The notes beneath the pieces are model-generated. The model had not been told where the DNA came from and searched no databases. It worked only from the letters and a program-made list of their open reading frames with translations. From positions 62,001 through 126,000 of the forward strand of contig JAPKMT010000001.1 of assembly GCA_026645735.1 (NCBI GenBank): a stretch of 64,000 nucleotides of DNA, read 5' to 3'. Shown in pieces: positions 18,256 through 27,854 of the stretch; position 1 is the first letter of the stretch; every line of letters begins with the position of its first letter. The DNA comes from Flexilinea sp. Its GTDB lineage: Bacteria > Chloroflexota > Anaerolineae > Anaerolineales > Anaerolineaceae. A program made the position numbers and the translations under genes.

Positions 18256-19550
18256 TAGTGCATAATTTAAAGCTAGAACAATTCCGTGGTTTTATGAACA
18301 CCACGATAGACTTTACTCCTGGTTTTAATTTGCTAGTTGGAGAGAATGGGGCAGGAAAAAGCAGTGTCTTGTGGGCTCTGCGTGTGGCATTATCATTCAT
18401 CCATAACAAGTTATCTCCGTCGAAGGAACGAACCTTTAGTTTTTCTGAAGGCGATGTTGCCAATAGTGCGGTTGTTGATTGGCCATATCTTAATATAACG
18501 ATGGAATTCAGTTTGTCTGAGAACGAAAATCATCTTTGGCTTTTTGCTCAAAAAAGTCGAAATGAATTTGTGGCTGGTGAAAAAGGTGATGTCCGAAAAC
18601 AAACCTTAGATACACCGGATCTCTATCAGTTCTTTAGGCACGATTCTAAGCACCAACAGATTCCAGTAACTAATTTTGGAAAATTGCAATATGATATGCA
18701 ACATCCCTTAGCTGTTTATTATTCTGCGCATCGAGCAAACATAAATGAAAAACAAATATCAAAGTCTGGTCGCACATCTGGAAACGAAGCAAGAGCCTAT
18801 GCGGAAGCATTGCAAGACCGTGCTGTGGACATTTACGAATTAGCCGATCTTTGGAGAAAAGAGGCTGTGTTAAAAGAATCTGACGGTATTCCTGACCGCG
18901 CAAATTCAGCGATCGAAAATTCACTCCCCATTTTTCTAGAGGGGTTTAGCGATTTACATCTAGATGAATCTACGTCGCCATCCCGTTTAAAGGTGAAAAA
19001 AGAAAATATATCCTTAGACATTTGTCAATTGTCGGACGGTGAGCGAAGTATGCTTACCATACTCATGGACTTAACACGCCGTTTGGCCTTGGCGTATCCT
19101 GAAATACCAGATCCAGCCAAAAATGCATCAGCTGTTGTGCTAATTGATGAATTGGACTTGCACTTACATCCAATTTGGCAAAGAACAATCGTTGAAAAAC
19201 TAATCAAGACCTTCCCGAAATGTCAATTTATCGCGACCACGCACTCACCACAAATCATTGGTGAAGTTTTACCAGAGAATGTATTCATCCTTGAACCAGG
19301 GAAGCCCCCTTATCGTCCTGACCAGTCGCTGGGCATGGACAGTAATTGGGTATTACGATTTCTTATGGGCACCAATGAGAGAAATTCAGGGTTCAAACAA
19401 GAATTAGAACGTATTGCTAAGTTGATCGAAATTGAAGACTACGATCAGGCAATTTCATTAATTGATAATGCCCTTCAAAAATATGGCGAATCTGCTGAAC
19501 TTGTTCGTTTACAAACAAGGATTGACCGAATTAAACTGCTGGGGGAATAA
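18252..19550 (+). CDS. PtuA-like AAA/ABC-type ATPase (Septu-like module) inside the hsd operon
   Basis: 432 residues of the RecF/OLD-like ATPase group: Walker A GENGAGKS (30-37), ABC-type signature LSDGER (about 259), Walker B VVLIDELDLHLHP (about 295) and the switch TTHSPQ (about 328). No TOPRIM domain follows, unlike OLD or Gabija GajA. The next gene encodes a TIGR02646-like HNH protein; this pairing is that of the Septu defence system (PtuA with PtuB) and of the retron Ec78 effector. In such systems the ATPase senses phage and licenses the nuclease. Here the pair is embedded, with overlapping start codons, between hsdS and hsdR. An RloC/RecF relative without Septu function is the alternative. 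Confidence 0.75.
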   Translation: MIVHNLKLEQFRGFMNTTIDFTPGFNLLVGENGAGKSSVLWALRVALSFIHNKLSPSKERTFSFSEGDVANSAVVDWPYLNITMEFSLSENENHLWLFAQKSRNEFVAGEKGDVRKQTLDTPDLYQFFRHDSKHQQIPVTNFGKLQYDMQHPLAVYYSAHRANINEKQISKSGRTSGNEARAYAEALQDRAVDIYELADLWRKEAVLKESDGIPDRANSAIENSLPIFLEGFSDLHLDESTSPSRLKVKKENISLDICQLSDGERSMLTILMDLTRRLALAYPEIPDPAKNASAVVLIDELDLHLHPIWQRTIVEKLIKTFPKCQFIATTHSPQIIGEVLPENVFILEPGKPPYRPDQSLGMDSNWVLRFLMGTNERNSGFKQELERIAKLIEIEDYDQAISLIDNALQKYGESAELVRLQTRIDRIKLLGE

Positions 19551-19552
19551 CA

Positions 19553-20242
19553 ATGAAATATATCAGGAAAGGGGCATCCCCCCGTCAAATAACTGAGTGG
19601 TTTAATGCCCAACCAGTGGAAAATGGAAAACGTATTAATTGTCGGTATGAACAATTAGATCCCGATGTAAAAAGAATTGTGGAACAGCAGTTGTTAGAAG
19701 AACAAGGGTGGTTATGTTGTTACACCGGAATGTCAATTAATGGTAACAATTATCACATTGAACATCTCATACCCCAATCAGTCTCAAAGAGACAGGGAAC
19801 CCACGAGGATGTTGACTATCAAAATATGCTTGCGGCTTATCCCAAAGAAAAATGCCCATTTGGCGCAAAATTTCGTGAAGACAATCCTGTTCCGATCACA
19901 CCTTTGCAACCTATATGCGAATACAAATTCCGGTTTGATTTAGAGGGGCGCATAACCGGAGTTGATGAAGATGCCAACTCTACCGTTAAGTGTTTAAATC
20001 TTGACCACGAAATGTTAGATGAAATGCGTAAGGCTGCTATCGATGAAGCATTATTTCCAAATCATCATCGCCTCAGTCCAACACAAATCAATGTAATAGT
20101 CCGTGATTACTGCTCCAGGAATGGAAGTAGAAGATTTCCGAAGTTTTGTTTCGTTGTTGCTCAAGCTGCTCAACAACTACTTGAAAAGATAGATCGAGAA
20201 AAAAGAAGGCAACAAGCAATTCAAAGGCAGGCCCAAAGATGA
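19553..20242 (+). CDS. ptuB: PtuB-like HNH endonuclease (TIGR02646 type)
   Basis: 229 residues. After LLEEQGWLCCYTGM comes the HNH core: HIEH at 68-71 and N91 in DYQNMLAAYP, with cysteines at about 55-56 near the motif. This layout (N-terminal MKYIRKG, HIEHLIPQS, DYQNM) is that of PtuB of Septu and retron Ec78. It is expected to cut nucleic acid when released by its ATPase partner 2 bases upstream. Its stop overlaps the hsdR ATG (20239), so all of hsdM, hsdS, ptuAB-like and hsdR are one translation-coupled unit. Confidence 0.8.
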   Translation: MKYIRKGASPRQITEWFNAQPVENGKRINCRYEQLDPDVKRIVEQQLLEEQGWLCCYTGMSINGNNYHIEHLIPQSVSKRQGTHEDVDYQNMLAAYPKEKCPFGAKFREDNPVPITPLQPICEYKFRFDLEGRITGVDEDANSTVKCLNLDHEMLDEMRKAAIDEALFPNHHRLSPTQINVIVRDYCSRNGSRRFPKFCFVVAQAAQQLLEKIDREKRRQQAIQRQAQR

Positions 20243-23200
20243 CTACGACACTTTTTTCACCCATTCATAGTGAAGCTGCCTTCGAAAGTGTTATTGAAGA
20301 ATCATTGCTTGGGAACGGCTATCATAAAATTTACAGTCCGTTCAATGTTGAGCGCGCTATTTTCCCTGAAGAGGTGATTGCGTTTATTCAAACGACCCAA
20401 CCTAAAGAATGGGCAAAACTCGAGGCTTTGCATGGAGAGAAAACCAGGGAACAAGTCTTAACGGATCTGTGTAAATGGATGGATGCTTATGGCTCGCTGC
20501 ATACCCTTCGACACGGTTTTAAATGCTATGGTCGCACCTTCCATGTTGCTTATTTTAAAGCTGCTCATGGGTTAAATCCGGAGCTCGAGGAACGCTACGC
20601 ATCCAATCAGCTTGGGGTCATACGGCAATTGCATTATAGTAATCGAACGCCAGATCGATCGTTGGATATGGTGATTGTCATTAATGGTATTCCAGTTATC
20701 ACAATGGAATTAAAAAATCCACTGACTGGTCAAACTGTGGCGAATGCAAAAGCTCAATATCGAAAGGATCGGGATTCGCGAGAAATCTTGTTTGAGTTTA
20801 AACGCCGCAGCCTCGTTCATTTCGCGGTGGATACGGAAGAAGCATGGATGACGACCCGGTTAGCGGGTGATTCAACCCACTTTTTGCCGTTCAACAAGGG
20901 ATTCAATCATTGTGCCGGTAACCCACCAGATCAACAAGGCCGTTCTTACCGTACTGCATATTTATGGGAAGAAGTGCTACAGAGGGATAGCTTACTCGAT
21001 CTGTTAGCGCGCTTCTTACATGTTCAAGTTGAAGAAAAACGTGATGAAGATGGACGAAAATATAAAAAAGAAAGTTTAATCTTTCCACGCTATCACCAGC
21101 TTCAGGCGGTTCGACGCCTGGTCGATGCTGCTCGATCCGAAGGGGTGGGGCAAAATTATCTTATTGAGCATTCAGCCGGCAGCGGTAAGAGCAATACAAT
21201 CGCCTGGTTAGCACACCGGCTATCTTCATTACACGATGAACAAGATAAACGGATTTTTGACAGTGTAATCGTCATCACCGACCGTCGCGTACTGGACCAG
21301 CAGTTACAAGATACTATTTATCAATTCGAGCATCGCCAGGGAGTTGTTCAAAAAATTGATGAGGACTCCAAGCAACTGGCTGAAGCACTTGAAAATGCCG
21401 TTCCGATAATCGTGACCACGTTGCAAAAATTCCCGTTTGTTTCCCGCCAGCTTGTAAAAATGGCAGAAGAACGAAACCAACAAGGGAAGGGTTTGCTTCA
21501 CACCCGCCATTGCGCTGTGATTATTGATGAAGCGCATAGCTCTCAATCCGGAGAGTCGGCTACTGAATTAAAAGGCGTGCTTGGTGGTGAATCATTACAT
21601 GAAGCAGCCCGTCAAAAAGCAGCGGAAGAAGGTCAGGAAAACCTCGAAGAGCTTTATCGCAGCATGGCGAAGCGGGCACGTCAGGCCAATCTCAGTTTTT
21701 TTGCGTTTACTGCTACGCCCAAACATAAAACCTTGGCCGTTTTCGGGCGTGATGGCGAGCCTTTTCACCGATACACAATGCGTCAGGCAATTGAAGAAGG
21801 TTTTATCATGGACGTGCTGCGCAATTACACCACGTATAAGACCTTTTATAAATTGGTAAAGGCATGCGATGATGATCCGAATGTAGAACGAAAAAAGGCC
21901 GCGCAAGCTTTGGCGCGTTTTTTACGCTTGCACCCTCACAATATCGCTCAAAAAACGCAAATCATGGTGGAGCACTTCAACACCTTTACCCGCCACAAAA
22001 TTCTCGGTCGGGCCAAAGCTATGGTTGTAACCGGATCCCGACTTGAAGCTGTTCGCTATAAGCAAAGCTTTGACCACTATATTCACGAAAAAGGGTATCC
22101 CATTAAAACCCTTGTAGCTTTTTCTGGTGTCGTTACCGACGACAAAGTCAAAGAGAAAACATACACAGAAGAAGGAATGAATGGCGGAATTCGTGAACGG
22201 GAACTGCCAGAACGGTTTGGAACCAACGAATATCAAGTGCTTCTCGTTGCCGAAAAATACCAGACGGGTTACGATCAACCCTTGCTGCATACGATGTATA
22301 TTGATAAGCGTTTATCCGGCATCCAGGCAGTGCAAACGCTCTCTAGATTGAATCGAATTCATCCCCATAAAGAAGATACATTTATTCTTGATTTCGTAAA
22401 TGATCGCGAAGAAATCAGAGACGCTTTTAAACAATTTTACGAGGGTGCTGAATTTGGAGAAGAAGCCCAACCCGAGCAGTTATATCAATTAAAAGACATT
22501 TTAGATTCCTCAGGAGTCTATCTACCAGAGGAAGTGCTCAGATTTTCTGAAATTTATTTTAAACCCAAGCAGCGCCAAAGCCCTGCTGACCATCAGGCGA
22601 TGAATGCAGCGCTTGATCCGGCTGTTGATCGCTTTAAGGCCTTAAGAAATAAAGATGGGGCAGAGGCTGAGCTTTGGAGTAGTCAATTGGTCGCCTTCCG
22701 AAATCTTTATGCTTTCCTAAGTCAGGTCATCCCTTATCAAGATTCTGATCTTGAGCAGATATACATTTTTCTGCGTCATTTATCCTCTAAATTGCCACGA
22801 CGATCTAATGAGCCTCAATATGATTTTGATAATGAAGTGCAATTAGAGTATTACCGTGTCCAGAAAATTAGCGAGGGGTCAATTGACCTAACGAGCGGAT
22901 ATGCTCGACCTCTGGACGGTCCCACTGAAGTTGGAACAGCATTAATCAGAGAGGCTGCCGTCAAACTTTCTCAGTTGATAGATGTCATCAACGATAGGTT
23001 TGGGACAGATTTTAATCAGGCTGACCAACTCTTCTTTGATCAATTAGTAGAAGCTGCGGCTACATCAGAAGAGCTACAGCAAGCTGCCCAGGCAAACTCG
23101 GTGGATAAATTCAGTCTTTTGTTCAAAAGGTTACTAGAGTCCCTTTTTGTTGAAAGAATGGATCAAAATGAGGCGATTTTCGCTCGTTATATGAACGACC

Positions 23201-23313
23201 ACGATTTTCAAAAGACTGTGTCTGAATGGTTGGTGGGAGAGGTGTATAAACGTCTTACCGGAGAAGCGATATCAACACCTATCACTTATACCAAAAAGAA
23301 AACCTCTGAATAA
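20239..23313 (+). CDS. hsdR: Type I restriction endonuclease subunit HsdR
   Basis: 1024 residues, usual size. The N-terminal nuclease is visible as D near 141 (LDMVIVINGIPVITMELKN, with the E-x-K at about 156) and the QxxxY motif in QTVANAKAQYR. The motor follows: Walker A HSAGSGKS (about 312), DEAH-like VIIDEAHSSQ (about 428), motif III FAFTATPKHKT, and a second RecA lobe with LLVAEKYQTGYDQP and QTLSRLNRIH. It translocates DNA and cuts unmethylated invading DNA in complex with HsdM and HsdS. All key residues are present. It is separated from its usual partners by the Septu-like pair. Confidence 0.94.
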   Translation: MTTTLFSPIHSEAAFESVIEESLLGNGYHKIYSPFNVERAIFPEEVIAFIQTTQPKEWAKLEALHGEKTREQVLTDLCKWMDAYGSLHTLRHGFKCYGRTFHVAYFKAAHGLNPELEERYASNQLGVIRQLHYSNRTPDRSLDMVIVINGIPVITMELKNPLTGQTVANAKAQYRKDRDSREILFEFKRRSLVHFAVDTEEAWMTTRLAGDSTHFLPFNKGFNHCAGNPPDQQGRSYRTAYLWEEVLQRDSLLDLLARFLHVQVEEKRDEDGRKYKKESLIFPRYHQLQAVRRLVDAARSEGVGQNYLIEHSAGSGKSNTIAWLAHRLSSLHDEQDKRIFDSVIVITDRRVLDQQLQDTIYQFEHRQGVVQKIDEDSKQLAEALENAVPIIVTTLQKFPFVSRQLVKMAEERNQQGKGLLHTRHCAVIIDEAHSSQSGESATELKGVLGGESLHEAARQKAAEEGQENLEELYRSMAKRARQANLSFFAFTATPKHKTLAVFGRDGEPFHRYTMRQAIEEGFIMDVLRNYTTYKTFYKLVKACDDDPNVERKKAAQALARFLRLHPHNIAQKTQIMVEHFNTFTRHKILGRAKAMVVTGSRLEAVRYKQSFDHYIHEKGYPIKTLVAFSGVVTDDKVKEKTYTEEGMNGGIRERELPERFGTNEYQVLLVAEKYQTGYDQPLLHTMYIDKRLSGIQAVQTLSRLNRIHPHKEDTFILDFVNDREEIRDAFKQFYEGAEFGEEAQPEQLYQLKDILDSSGVYLPEEVLRFSEIYFKPKQRQSPADHQAMNAALDPAVDRFKALRNKDGAEAELWSSQLVAFRNLYAFLSQVIPYQDSDLEQIYIFLRHLSSKLPRRSNEPQYDFDNEVQLEYYRVQKISEGSIDLTSGYARPLDGPTEVGTALIREAAVKLSQLIDVINDRFGTDFNQADQLFFDQLVEAAATSEELQQAAQANSVDKFSLLFKRLLESLFVERMDQNEAIFARYMNDHDFQKTVSEWLVGEVYKRLTGEAISTPITYTKKKTSE

Positions 23314-23319
23314 TGAGAA

Positions 23320-23341
23320 AGGGAATCCATGATTCCCTTAT
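23320..23341 (+). other. Hairpin between hsdR and mcrB-like gene
   Basis: AAGGGAAT and ATTCCCTT form an 8-base stem with a 5-base loop, 7 bases after the hsdR stop. There is no T-run, so it is probably an mRNA-processing or partial attenuation structure, not a full terminator. It marks the boundary between the R-M block and the McrBC-like block. Confidence 0.45.
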
Positions 23342-23381
23342 GACTATATCGAAAAGATAACGAGTTAGAGAGGACGACCGT

Positions 23382-24782
23382 ATGAACAAATACTTCCTTT
23401 ACACTTCCGCAACCCCGGCTTACGGCGGTGGTAAACCCCCGAAGAGCTTAGAAATTCCGCGTGCCAATTCGGGAGGCCAAACGGGAAATGATGCTGAGCC
23501 TGTGGCTGGAGACCGCTTCCTGGTCGCCTCTGGGAAAGGCGGTAGCTTTGATTGTATTATTCCCCACTCGTTCATTTTGAAAGAAATCCGTCCATCCGGA
23601 GCTGTTTTGGAATTAGAACGATCCTATATGAATGATGTGTCTTTCGATAAAGCCAGGGCGATCTTCAACCGCGGTTTTTCGACGGGAATGAATCAGGTCA
23701 CCCAGAAAGAGTATGAAGATGTTGTGGCTTTAATGGGTGGGGCTCTTCTTAGCGAGGATGAGCTTCTGAAACATGTTAAGAAATTTATATCCGCGAGAGG
23801 CTATTACTTTTCGGATGAAACAATCGCTAATTATCATATCTGCATGAAGACACGTCCCTTTGTAATTTTGGCGGGCTTATCCGGGACGGGAAAATCTAAA
23901 CTTTCCCAGCTTTATGCGGAAGCGATCGGTCATACCGTTCAAAATGGCCGATACCTTCGCCTGGCAGTCCGACCTAGTTGGAACGATGACCGGTTTTTAT
24001 TGGGTTATTTAAACTCTATCACTGGTGAGTATGTCACCGAACCAGCGGTGGAGTTTGTGATCAACGCCGAAAAAGATCGCGAGAACTTATATTTCTTTTG
24101 CCTGGACGAAATGAACCTGGCGCATGTGGAATACTATTTCTCCCAATTTCTCAGCGCTATGGAAGAAGAAAACGCTTCTGACCGCCGAATATATCTTTAC
24201 AGTGATGTGGCTCAAAAACGATTACAGGCGCAGGGAAAACCGGTCGATGTGGACCGAATTGCAATCATCCCTGATAACCTGTTATTCACAGGCACAATTA
24301 ATGTTGATGAAACAACCCAACCGATCAGCGATAAAGTGATAGATCGGGCGAACACCATCGAATTTTTCGATATCGAGCTCTCCAAAGTGCCCGATCGGCA
24401 GCCAACCCCAGAACCAGTACGCGTATCCAACTCGACGTGGAATAATTATCGCGTTTTACAACCCGAAAACACCTGCCGGCCGAAAGTGATGGAGATCAAC
24501 GAGATCCTGAACAAATCTGGGTTAGGGCTCGGATACCGCGTACTTCGCGAGATTGAGCTCTATATGGGCAATAGCGCCGGCTTACTGGATGCCAATGCAG
24601 CCTTTGATTTACAGGTCAAACAAAGAATCCTCCCGCGGGTGCGTGGTACAGCTGCCATTCTGGCTACTTTGCGTGAATTAATCGCTTACATGAAAGCCCA
24701 TAATCTGAACCGTTCAGGAGTGAGGCTTGAAGAAATGGAAGGAAGGTTAAAGCGGGATGGATATACCAGCTTCTGGCGCTGA
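23382..24782 (+). CDS. mcrB: McrB-like AAA+ GTPase/ATPase
   Basis: 466 residues. The N-terminal 140 residues are not the classic McrB methyl-reader and may be the target-sensing part (SGKGGSFDCIIPHSFILKEI). The AAA+ core has Walker A AGLSGTGKS (about 163-171), Walker B FCLDEMNLAHVEYYFSQFL (about 240) and the segment TGTINVDETTQPISDKVIDR, which corresponds to the McrB GTP-binding MNTADRS region but reads INVDETT. Start at ATG 23382; GAGAGGA lies about 8 bases upstream. With the next gene it would form a type IV-like restriction complex that recognises modified DNA. The specificity is unknown. Confidence 0.82.
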   Translation: MNKYFLYTSATPAYGGGKPPKSLEIPRANSGGQTGNDAEPVAGDRFLVASGKGGSFDCIIPHSFILKEIRPSGAVLELERSYMNDVSFDKARAIFNRGFSTGMNQVTQKEYEDVVALMGGALLSEDELLKHVKKFISARGYYFSDETIANYHICMKTRPFVILAGLSGTGKSKLSQLYAEAIGHTVQNGRYLRLAVRPSWNDDRFLLGYLNSITGEYVTEPAVEFVINAEKDRENLYFFCLDEMNLAHVEYYFSQFLSAMEEENASDRRIYLYSDVAQKRLQAQGKPVDVDRIAIIPDNLLFTGTINVDETTQPISDKVIDRANTIEFFDIELSKVPDRQPTPEPVRVSNSTWNNYRVLQPENTCRPKVMEINEILNKSGLGLGYRVLREIELYMGNSAGLLDANAAFDLQVKQRILPRVRGTAAILATLRELIAYMKAHNLNRSGVRLEEMEGRLKRDGYTSFWR

Positions 24783-26442
24783 TAGCTGGCTGACCATCAA
24801 CGGCCAAGCGCTTTCTTTCCATTCCGAGGATGACAATCTTCAAGTAGGCGCCAAGGAAGCGGAAAGAAATTACATCCGGATCACGCATCATGCGCCGGAT
24901 GATCTTGAAATCTGGGTCGATGATGAACAGCTAGAAACAGAGCGATATGGTTCCTGGTACTGGCGCCCCAGGAGCTTTGCTGGTCTTTACCGCTTTACAT
25001 TGGTCGCTCCCGGCCGTCAGACCGAATCGACATTTGTTCGGGTACTTCCCAGCCGGATGTCCTATGAACGTTACGAGCAAATGCTCGGGGATATCCAGGC
25101 AATATCCGAAGATCTACTTTTCCAGCTTCAATCGCCTTCGAGTGAACGCCTCACTCCGCACAATCAAACCTATTCTTCGTCTGCTTTGCGTGAATATAAG
25201 CTGATCAAAGCCGTCTATCCTGAATTAGCGGATGTTGTGTCTCACATTCGCCGTAATCCTCATGCGCAACTTACCAACCACAACCAGGCTGAGTTTATCC
25301 ATCAAGTAAAACGATTCTCCAGTGAGGTCGTGCCCATTCCTGGACCATTTATTCAGCTTCCTCAAGGAGTCGGTATTGGAGGTGCGACAGCTGTTCTGCC
25401 GCAGCTCTGGTTGGTGGAAGAACACACGCTTACACACGATACCTATGAGAATCGGCTCCTTAAGCACTTCCTGTGGCGTCAATTGCTCCCCAGGCTGATC
25501 TCGATCCAGGAAAAAGCAAAGGCTGAGATCCGGAAAAGGCGGGAAAGCCAAAAAATTAAGCATCTTCAAGGATGGGAAGATGACGAAGCGGATAGGATCC
25601 AAATATTAGAAGGGATCGCTTTGGATTGCCAGGACTTGCTCCAGCAGTGTATCGCCTGGGGGAGTGAAGCATTCCTCAAAGATGTACAGATGGTTGGCCA
25701 GGACCAACAACCCTCGCAGATTCTACAGAAACACCCTTACTACAACCGTTTCTATCGAGTATTCTTGCGTTTCCAGAAAGAACTTGGCGTAAACCTGGAT
25801 GCGGACCGTTATATTGCTGAACTTTCCATTCGAAAGCTTTCAGAAATTTATGAAACCTGGTCTGTATTTATTGTAGCCAACGCCACAATGACGATCCTGC
25901 GAAAGGCCGGGTATCAAATAATCTCCAGTAACGGATTCTTTACCGTGCGTGATGATTTGTTCCAGTTCGAAGTTGACCGGACCGCAGCGGTCGAACTTGT
26001 AAAGGGAAATCGCAAAATAACAATACGATATGAACCCTTGTATGAGCCGGCAGTTAGAGTGGTTGAAGGATTGGTTTCAAAAGGCCAAAGGCAGCGAACT
26101 CCCGATTTAAGTATAGAATTAAAAGAACTCAACCAGACTCGCAGCGTTTTGATCTTCGATGCGAAATACCGAACCGAGAAAGTTGGGGATGAGGTCACTT
26201 TCCTCGATGAAGATCTGAACAAGATGCGAGAATATCGCGACACCATTGCTTTGAAAATCAAGAACGATCCTCGTTTACGGCCCATTGTGCAAAGCGCTTA
26301 TATTTTGTACCCAGGGGATGTGTTGGAACATGATCCTGCTTACCCGGATATTGGTGCATTACCGTTACAGCCGAAAATGGAAAAAGATCAATCTGCCAGA
26401 GTCAGCACCGCGCTTAGTCAAATATTGAAGCAGATCCTTTGA
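24757..26442 (+). CDS. McrC-like protein: DUF2357 domain with C-terminal PD-(D/E)XK nuclease
   Basis: 561 residues. The N-terminal half matches the DUF2357 type, with THDTYENRLLKHFLWRQLLPR and later IYETWSVFIVANATM, the McrC landmarks. The C-terminal nuclease shows TPDLSIEL (about 447) and LIFDAKYR (about 466), giving the D...D-x-K catalytic set. It should be the nuclease driven by the McrB-like ring. The start codon lies inside the mcrB-like gene (26-base overlap), with GGTTAAAGCGGG upstream. The region is GC-richer (30 of 60 bases at 25021-25080) than hsdS, hinting at a different origin. Confidence 0.8.
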   Translation: MDIPASGADSWLTINGQALSFHSEDDNLQVGAKEAERNYIRITHHAPDDLEIWVDDEQLETERYGSWYWRPRSFAGLYRFTLVAPGRQTESTFVRVLPSRMSYERYEQMLGDIQAISEDLLFQLQSPSSERLTPHNQTYSSSALREYKLIKAVYPELADVVSHIRRNPHAQLTNHNQAEFIHQVKRFSSEVVPIPGPFIQLPQGVGIGGATAVLPQLWLVEEHTLTHDTYENRLLKHFLWRQLLPRLISIQEKAKAEIRKRRESQKIKHLQGWEDDEADRIQILEGIALDCQDLLQQCIAWGSEAFLKDVQMVGQDQQPSQILQKHPYYNRFYRVFLRFQKELGVNLDADRYIAELSIRKLSEIYETWSVFIVANATMTILRKAGYQIISSNGFFTVRDDLFQFEVDRTAAVELVKGNRKITIRYEPLYEPAVRVVEGLVSKGQRQRTPDLSIELKELNQTRSVLIFDAKYRTEKVGDEVTFLDEDLNKMREYRDTIALKIKNDPRLRPIVQSAYILYPGDVLEHDPAYPDIGALPLQPKMEKDQSARVSTALSQILKQIL

Positions 26443-26455
26443 ATAGGTGGGCATT

Positions 26456-27358
26456 ATGAAATCAAAAATAAATTTCCAATTCCCAAACCAGGTATCTCCA
26501 CGATACATACAGCCAGTTTTCCTTAAATTGGAGAGCGGTGCTTGGTATAGTTCTGTTGAATTAAGAGAACTTCTTAAGATTGGCATACCAAATATTGAAG
26601 GAAAAGAAATTATTTATAACAATATGGAGACTTGGTCCTTAATTGGATTAGGTAACTATAAAGTCGAAAACACTCAAGGGAGAAAGGCTTATTTTAGACT
26701 TACCGATTTGGGAAAACAAATCAAAGAAACATACAGTACTAACCATGAGTTATTCTTTGAATTAATGCACTATCTTTTTTATTCTTCTTGGAAAAAATCC
26801 TTAAACCCTAAGTTGGGAAAATTATGGCTGTACTCCAGAGTGTGCGAAATTCTATGGGATACGGCCCCAAGTGAAATGGATAGCCTCAACATGACAGGAA
26901 TTCTGCAACAAGAAGCTCAAGAGGTTTTTCCAGCACATTCTCCAAAATTTCCTGTTCAAGGTGTAAGAGCTGTATTCCCATGGCTAGTAACACTAACTCC
27001 TCCATTTTTGAGTAAAAAAACAGGAAGAAGCTTGCTGCTATCAGAGAAACGAAAAAATTGTTCGCCTCAGTTATTTCACTTAGCGTTGGATTTGATTTAC
27101 AACCAAAAACAGTTGAAATATGGAACATCAATGGCGATTGGAGATGAGGAAATAAAGTCTGTTTGCAGGGTGTGCCTTTTAGATGAGGGTCAATTCTGGG
27201 AAATGGCTGACAGGACGAAGATGATTATACGCGGAGTGGATATCCGTCGTGGGCAATTTAGCACCTCCATTGCTTTGGAAATGAAACCTCAATGGATTGA
27301 TCTTCCAGATTACACAAACGAAATTGAGTTCGATGGCTTTGAGGGGGAAGAAGAATGA
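26456..27358 (+). CDS. Uncharacterised 300-residue protein, possible winged-helix, first of ATPase trio
   Basis: Start taken at ATG 26456, 6 bases after GGTGG; an in-frame GTG at 26447 overlaps that site. The family is not recognised with certainty. Residues about 20-100 look like a helix-rich DNA-binding head (SSVELRELLKIGIPNIEG, then a β-strand pair and RKAYFRLTDLGKQIKETY, typical of a winged helix). A middle helical part (YLFYSSWKKSLNPKLGKLWLYSRVCEILW) is reminiscent of DUF4007 proteins near phosphorothioation loci, but the DUF4007 N-terminal signature is absent. AT-rich codon use. It overlaps the next gene by ATGA. A sensor or regulator feeding the two downstream ATPases is a guess. Confidence 0.55.
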   Translation: MKSKINFQFPNQVSPRYIQPVFLKLESGAWYSSVELRELLKIGIPNIEGKEIIYNNMETWSLIGLGNYKVENTQGRKAYFRLTDLGKQIKETYSTNHELFFELMHYLFYSSWKKSLNPKLGKLWLYSRVCEILWDTAPSEMDSLNMTGILQQEAQEVFPAHSPKFPVQGVRAVFPWLVTLTPPFLSKKTGRSLLLSEKRKNCSPQLFHLALDLIYNQKQLKYGTSMAIGDEEIKSVCRVCLLDEGQFWEMADRTKMIIRGVDIRRGQFSTSIALEMKPQWIDLPDYTNEIEFDGFEGEEE

Positions 27359-27852
27359 GTAACCTTTCGACTTTTAACGCCCGACTTCGGGATCGATTAT
27401 CACTTACATGGCTTACACCATCAGAAGCGGCAATTTGGGATCAAATCCAACAATTCGATGCGCCGCCCCACAGAGTGATTAATGTTTTTGGCGCGGAAGG
27501 TACTGGGAAGACTTTTCTGGCCTGGGTGATGGAACGAGAAAAGTACGCAAGCTACACTATTTGGGGCGAAAAGCTGACTCCAACATTACCCCGGTTGATT
27601 GTGGATGATGCTCCATCCGATAAAACATCCAGCCGTGAGTTTCGACCAATGGTTGAAAGGCTGGGGATCAAACAGATCATTTTGCTTACCCGGGCACGTG
27701 TTGATGAGCGGGCTATGCCGGCCTTTGAGCTTAAGGTGGATAATCAGGATCTTGAGGCTTTTGGGGCAAATCTTTTCAGATATCTACACTTGACCATGCC
27801 TGAGGGTTCTTTTCGCAATTACAAATCAGTTGTAGCTATTTTGGCGAGGTAA
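27355..27852 (+). CDS. Small P-loop ATPase (165 residues), second of ATPase trio
   Basis: A minimal AAA/DnaA-like ATPase: Walker A GAEGTGKT at 46-53, Walker B RLIVDDAP near 80-87, and a sensor-1-like strand KQIILLTRARVDERAMP. There is little room for other domains. Starts with ATGA overlap to the upstream gene and ends 2 bases before the giant ATPase, so the three products should be made together. It may act as a loader or switch for the 1306-residue protein. Not matched to any named defence family from sequence reading alone. Confidence 0.6.
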   Translation: MSNLSTFNARLRDRLSLTWLTPSEAAIWDQIQQFDAPPHRVINVFGAEGTGKTFLAWVMEREKYASYTIWGEKLTPTLPRLIVDDAPSDKTSSREFRPMVERLGIKQIILLTRARVDERAMPAFELKVDNQDLEAFGANLFRYLHLTMPEGSFRNYKSVVAILAR

Positions 27853-27854
27853 CC

